Source of the DNA: Candidatus Flavonifractor intestinipullorum
GTDB taxonomy: Bacteria > Bacillota > Clostridia > Oscillospirales > Oscillospiraceae
DNA: 64,000 nt
Direction: 5' to 3'
Assembly: GCA_019118925.1 (NCBI GenBank)
Contig: DWYC01000049.1
Coordinates: 1-64,000, forward strand
The notes below the pieces were generated by a model. That model did no database searches, was not told the DNA's origin, and saw only the letters and a program-made list of their open reading frames with translations. The position numbers were made by a program, and so were the translations under genes. The stretch's first letter is position 1; every line of letters starts with the position of its first letter. This document shows, in pieces, positions 61,470 to 64,000 of this stretch.

Positions 61470-62252
61470 ATGAAAAAAGCCCTGTTAGCGGTCTCGTTTG
61501 GTACCAGTTACCGGGAGACGCTGGAGAAAACCATCGCCCGCATCGAAGCGGATCTGGCGGCGGCCCTGCCGGAGCGGACCCTCTTCCGGGCCTTTACCAG
61601 CGGGATGATCCTGCGGAAGCTGGAGCGGTGGGACGGGCTGCACATCGACGACGTGCCCCAGGCCCTCGCCCGCCTGGCGGCGGAGGGATATGAGGACGTG
61701 CTCATCCAGCCCACCCACATCCTCAACGGCGACGAGTACGACAAGCTCTGCGCCCAGGCCGCCCCCTGGGGAGAGAAGTTTGCCCGCCTGGCGGTGGGCA
61801 GGCCCCTGCTCACCGCGGCGGAGGACTACCGGGCGGCGGCGGACGCCCTGATGGAGGCTCTGCCCGCCCCGGCGGCGGACGAGGCCCTGGTCTTTATGGG
61901 CCACGGCAGCGAGCACTTTGCCAACGCGGCCTATGCTCTTTTGGAGTACACGCTCCACGACCGGGGGTGGAAGCGCTGCTTCCTGGGTACGGTGGAGGGT
62001 TACCCCGCCCTGGAGGAGGTGTTCCGCCGCCTGGCCGAGCACCCGGAGATCCGCCGGGTGCGGCTCCAGCCCTTCATGGTGGTGGCGGGCGACCACGCCA
62101 CCAACGACATGGCCGGGGCGGAGGAGGACTCCTGGAGGAGCCGCCTGGAGCGGGCGGGCTACCCGGTGGAGTGCGTCGTGCGGGGGCTGGGGGAGTACCC
62201 GGCCTTCCGGGCGCTGTTTGCCGCCCACGCCCGGGCGGCGGAAGTGAAGTGA
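61470..62252 (+). CDS. cbiK: Sirohydrochlorin cobaltochelatase CbiK
   Basis: Inserts Co2+ into sirohydrochlorin at the start of the anaerobic pathway. 260 residues, class II chelatase of the CbiK type: KALLAVSFGTSYRETLEKTI, LFRAFTSGMILRKL, VLIQPTHILNGDEYDKL with a ligand His, VFMGHGSEHFANAAYALLEY and VVAGDHATNDMAGAEEDSW. GGAGG is six bases before the ATG. Last gene of the operon although it acts first. Confidence 0.94.
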   Translation: MKKALLAVSFGTSYRETLEKTIARIEADLAAALPERTLFRAFTSGMILRKLERWDGLHIDDVPQALARLAAEGYEDVLIQPTHILNGDEYDKLCAQAAPWGEKFARLAVGRPLLTAAEDYRAAADALMEALPAPAADEALVFMGHGSEHFANAAYALLEYTLHDRGWKRCFLGTVEGYPALEEVFRRLAEHPEIRRVRLQPFMVVAGDHATNDMAGAEEDSWRSRLERAGYPVECVVRGLGEYPAFRALFAAHARAAEVK

Positions 62253-62277
62253 GATCCGGGCTTGTCCCGTTTCTCAG

Positions 62278-62297
62278 CCGGAGGGGAGACCCTCCGG
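62278..62297 (+). terminator. Hairpin between cbiK and the second cobalamin riboswitch
   Basis: CCGGAGGG (62278-62285) and CCCTCCGG (62290-62297) around GAGA; no T-run, so weak evidence as terminator. Confidence 0.45.
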
Positions 62298-62310
62298 CCC
62301 GATAAGAGAG

Positions 62311-62485
62311 CAGTCCACGGTAACCGCCCCGCGGGGCGGTTTGAAAAGGGAAGCGGGGTGAAAATCCCCCACAGTCCCGCTGCCGTGATGGAGGAGCGAC
62401 CCCGCAGGAAGTCACTGGTCCCGTTTGGGGCTGGGAAGGCGCGGGGGAGCGGAGAGACCTAAGTCGGAAGACCTGCCGTGGACTG
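62311..62485 (+). ncRNA. Cobalamin riboswitch controlling cbiMNQ
   Basis: P1 pairs AGTCCACGG (62312-62320) with CCGTGGACT. Core GGGAAGCGGGGTGAAAATCC and CCACAGTCCCGCTGCCGTGA are canonical, and the B12 box is AAGTCGGAAGACCTGCC (62461-62477). It should shut off cobalt uptake when adenosylcobalamin is plentiful. Confidence 0.96.
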
Positions 62486-62541
62486 CGCCGGGTAAAAACC
62501 GGCAAACCATACCGCTACGGATGATAGGAGGTGTGTGAGAC

Positions 62542-62577
62542 ATGAAGAAACACGACACGCGCGCGGGAACGGGGTAG
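62542..62577 (+). CDS. Possible 11-residue leader peptide
   Basis: ATG at 62542 follows AGGAGG by about ten bases and reads MKKHDTRAGTG then stop. It lies between the riboswitch and cbiM. The ribosome site is stronger than that of cbiM itself. It could be a translated leader that couples the riboswitch to cbiM, or a chance match. Confidence 0.35.
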   Translation: MKKHDTRAGTG

Positions 62578-62591
62578 CGGCCCGGCAGGAG

Positions 62592-62609
62592 CGCCCCCCG
62601 AGGGGGGCG
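62592..62609 (+). promoter_or_regulatory. GC hairpin upstream of cbiM
   Basis: CGCCCCCC and GGGGGGCG around GA, 15 bases after the mini-ORF and 40 before cbiM. Possible part of the expression platform. Confidence 0.45.
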
Positions 62610-62648
62610 GAATGCGAGACGACACCAGTTGAGAAAGGATGATTTTTC

Positions 62649-63365
62649 ATGAAATGGTATGACACCTGGATCCGCCGGGGGGCCGCGCTGTGTATGGCCC
62701 TGGGACTGCTGAGCGCCGGCGCCTCGGCCATGCACATCGCCGAGGGCTACCTGCCCCGGACGTGGGCTTTCGCCTGGATGGCGGTGTGTGTGCCCTTTGT
62801 GGCGGCGGGGTTCTTCTCCATCCGCCGGAAGGTGAGCCGCTACCCCAAGGCCAAGATGCTCCTTGCCATGTGCGGGGCCTTCGCCTTTGTACTCTCGGCG
62901 CTGAAGATCCCTTCGGTGGTCAGCGGCTCGTGCTCCCACCCCACCGGCGTGGGGCTGGGCGCTATCCTCTTTGGGCCCACGGCCACCACGGTGCTGGGGC
63001 TCATCGTGCTGCTGTTCCAGGCGCTGCTCCTGGCCCACGGGGGCATCACCACCCTGGGCGCCAACGTGTTCTCCATGGCCATTGTGGGGCCCTTTGTGTC
63101 CTGGGGGGTGTACGTACTGCTGAAAAAGGCGGGGTGCAAACCCGCCCTGGCGGTGTTCTGCGCCGCGGCGCTGGGGGACCTGATGACCTATGTGACCACC
63201 TCGGTAGAGCTGGGCGTGGTCTACGGGAACATCGGCTCGTACCTGGCCATTTTCGCCGTCACGCAGATCCCTCTGGCCATTGCGGAGGGGCTGCTGACGG
63301 TGGTGGTCTTTAATATTCTGGAGAAATACTCCAAAGCCGAGCTCCAGGAGCTCGCGGTGCTGTAA
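62649..63365 (+). CDS. cbiM: Cobalt ECF transporter S component CbiM
   Basis: Substrate-binding membrane component of the energy-coupling-factor cobalt importer. 238 residues. After a cleavable signal ([14 protein letters not shown]) comes [20 protein letters not shown]; the N-terminal Met-His-Ile of the mature protein is the known Co2+ ligand region. [20 protein letters not shown] and [20 protein letters not shown] are conserved. AAAGGA precedes ATG. Confidence 0.96.
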   Translation: MKWYDTWIRRGAALCMALGLLSAGASAMHIAEGYLPRTWAFAWMAVCVPFVAAGFFSIRRKVSRYPKAKMLLAMCGAFAFVLSALKIPSVVSGSCSHPTGVGLGAILFGPTATTVLGLIVLLFQALLLAHGGITTLGANVFSMAIVGPFVSWGVYVLLKKAGCKPALAVFCAAALGDLMTYVTTSVELGVVYGNIGSYLAIFAVTQIPLAIAEGLLTVVVFNILEKYSKAELQELAVL

Positions 63366-63378
63366 GGAGGAACCGGAT

Positions 63379-63666
63379 ATGAAGGTATGGCAGAAGAATG
63401 TTATTTTGCTGCTTCTAGTGGTGATCCTGGCGGCGGCGCCGCTGTGGCTGCTGCCCGACGCGGAGTTCGGCGGAGCCGACGGCCAGGCCGCCGAGCTCAT
63501 TGAGGAGACGGTGCCCGGCTTTGAGCCCTGGTTTGAGCCCATTTTGGAGCCCGCCAGCGGGGAAGTGGAGTCCCTGCTCTTCGCCCTCCAGGCGGCGGTG
63601 GGCAGCGGCGTGGTGTGCTTCATTCTGGGCCGCATCACCGCCAGAAAGCCCGGCGCGGAGGGATAA
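63379..63666 (+). CDS. cbiN: Cobalt transporter auxiliary protein CbiN
   Basis: 95 residues with two helices and an extracytoplasmic loop, the typical CbiN layout: NVILLLLVVILAAAPLWLLP, then FGGADGQAAELIEETVPGFE and PWFEPILEPASGEVESLLFA. It aids metal loading of CbiM. AAGGAGG precedes the ATG. Confidence 0.95.
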   Translation: MKVWQKNVILLLLVVILAAAPLWLLPDAEFGGADGQAAELIEETVPGFEPWFEPILEPASGEVESLLFALQAAVGSGVVCFILGRITARKPGAEG

Positions 63667-63669
63667 GCG

Positions 63670-64000
63670 GTGGGAACGGACCGGTACGCTTACGCCTCCC
63701 GGCTGCGCCGGGTGGATGCGGTGCCCAAGCTGTGGCTGACCCTGGGGTCTCTGGTGCTGTGCATCTCCTGTGACAGCGCGGCGGTGGGCCTGGTGACGCT
63801 GGTCCTGATGGGGGCCCTTACCGTGGCCCTGGGCGGGCAGAAGCCCGCCGTCCTGCTGCGGTTTCTCCGGCTGCCCCTGGCCTTCCTGGCGGTGGGCTGC
63901 CTGCCCATTGTGCTGCGCCCCCTCCCTGCGGGGGAGGGGGCCCTCTGGGCGGCGGAACTGTTTGGACGCGTTCGGTGGGGAATCACGGCGGAGTACCTCC
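63670..64000 (+). CDS. cbiQ: Cobalt ECF transporter T component CbiQ, N-terminal part (cut by window end)
   Basis: GTG at 63670 follows GGAGGG by seven bases and four bases after the cbiN stop. The open frame reads GTDRYAYASRLRRVDAVPKL, matching the CbiQ opening in which a conserved Asp-x-Arg-hydrophobic stretch precedes the first helix, then two helices (WLTLGSLVLCISCDSAAVGL, FLRLPLAFLAVGCLPIVL). The coupling motifs and the ATPase CbiO lie beyond the window. Confidence 0.9.
   Translation, partial: MGTDRYAYASRLRRVDAVPKLWLTLGSLVLCISCDSAAVGLVTLVLMGALTVALGGQKPAVLLRFLRLPLAFLAVGCLPIVLRPLPAGEGALWAAELFGRVRWGITAEYL

Overview
The window is GC-rich bacterial chromosome. Gene content and order point to an anaerobic, spore-forming Firmicute of the Oscillospiraceae type (Flavonifractor/Pseudoflavonifractor/Intestinimonas-like). 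The evidence is ypeB (spore germination), PolC replicase, a pyrH-frr-uppS-cdsA-dxr-rseP-ispG-polC cluster, T-box, SAM-I and cobalamin riboswitches, SLH-domain surface protein, anaerobic cobaltochelatase CbiK and the anaerobic B12 route. The genus is inference. No rRNA, tRNA, IS element, prophage or CRISPR array was seen.

Layout. 1-2.1 kb: 3' end of ftsZ, then a promoter, a structured leader RNA with terminator and a ribosome-site hairpin in front of a CorA-type transporter. 2.2-3.1 kb: an AT-richer secreted protein of possibly foreign origin. 3.1-5.3 kb: reverse-strand operon of three small membrane proteins plus an APC-family permease. 5.5-9.4 kb (reverse): large membrane protein of unknown function, flavodoxin-like protein, ypeB. 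9.5-13.2 kb: FHA-FtsW/RodA protein, class B penicillin-binding protein, flavin-binding split-barrel protein. 13.3-14.2 kb: LysR regulator (reverse). 14.5-29.9 kb: one long forward run covering pyrimidine nucleotide kinase, ribosome recycling, isoprenoid and phospholipid precursors, site-2 protease, PolC, PolI, RimI, a GNAT protein and a GGDEF protein. 29.9-30.8 kb: cysteine-rich clostridial protein (reverse).

31-36.8 kb: MacA/MacB-like export system followed by an SLH protein, apparently one operon. 36.9-38.9 kb: Asn T-box and asparagine synthetase. 38.9-42.2 kb (reverse): rhomboid-like protein lacking the catalytic serine and a pyruvyltransferase-ferredoxin-FrhB fusion. 42.3-44.3 kb: S-adenosylhomocysteine hydrolase, then an XRE regulator and membrane protein. 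44.4-47.2 kb (reverse): two-component system. 47.4-48.8 kb (reverse): metK under a SAM-I riboswitch.

48.9-62.3 kb: a compact, mostly overlapping anaerobic cobalamin operon under a cobalamin riboswitch, in order cbiD-cbiF-cbiG-cbiH-cbiJ-cbiET-cbiA-cobT-cbiB-cobD-cbiP-cbiC-cbiK. It covers cobalt insertion, most ring methylations, contraction, amidations and side-chain attachment. cbiL, the adenosyltransferase, cobU, cobS and the uroporphyrinogen genes are not in the window. 62.3-64 kb: a second cobalamin riboswitch drives cbiM-cbiN-cbiQ, the cobalt importer; cbiQ runs off the end. MetK, AhcY and the SAM-using Cbi methyltransferases link the right third around methyl-group metabolism.

Most interesting unexplained signals: the layered corA leader; a 13-bp inverted repeat between the divergent metK and cob promoters; a 12-bp inverted repeat carrying symmetric -10 boxes between ahcY and the pyruvyltransferase fusion; the small-membrane-protein/permease operon; the three-domain fusion protein; and a mini-ORF with a strong ribosome site between the second cobalamin riboswitch and cbiM. 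I found no clear new defence or mobile system.
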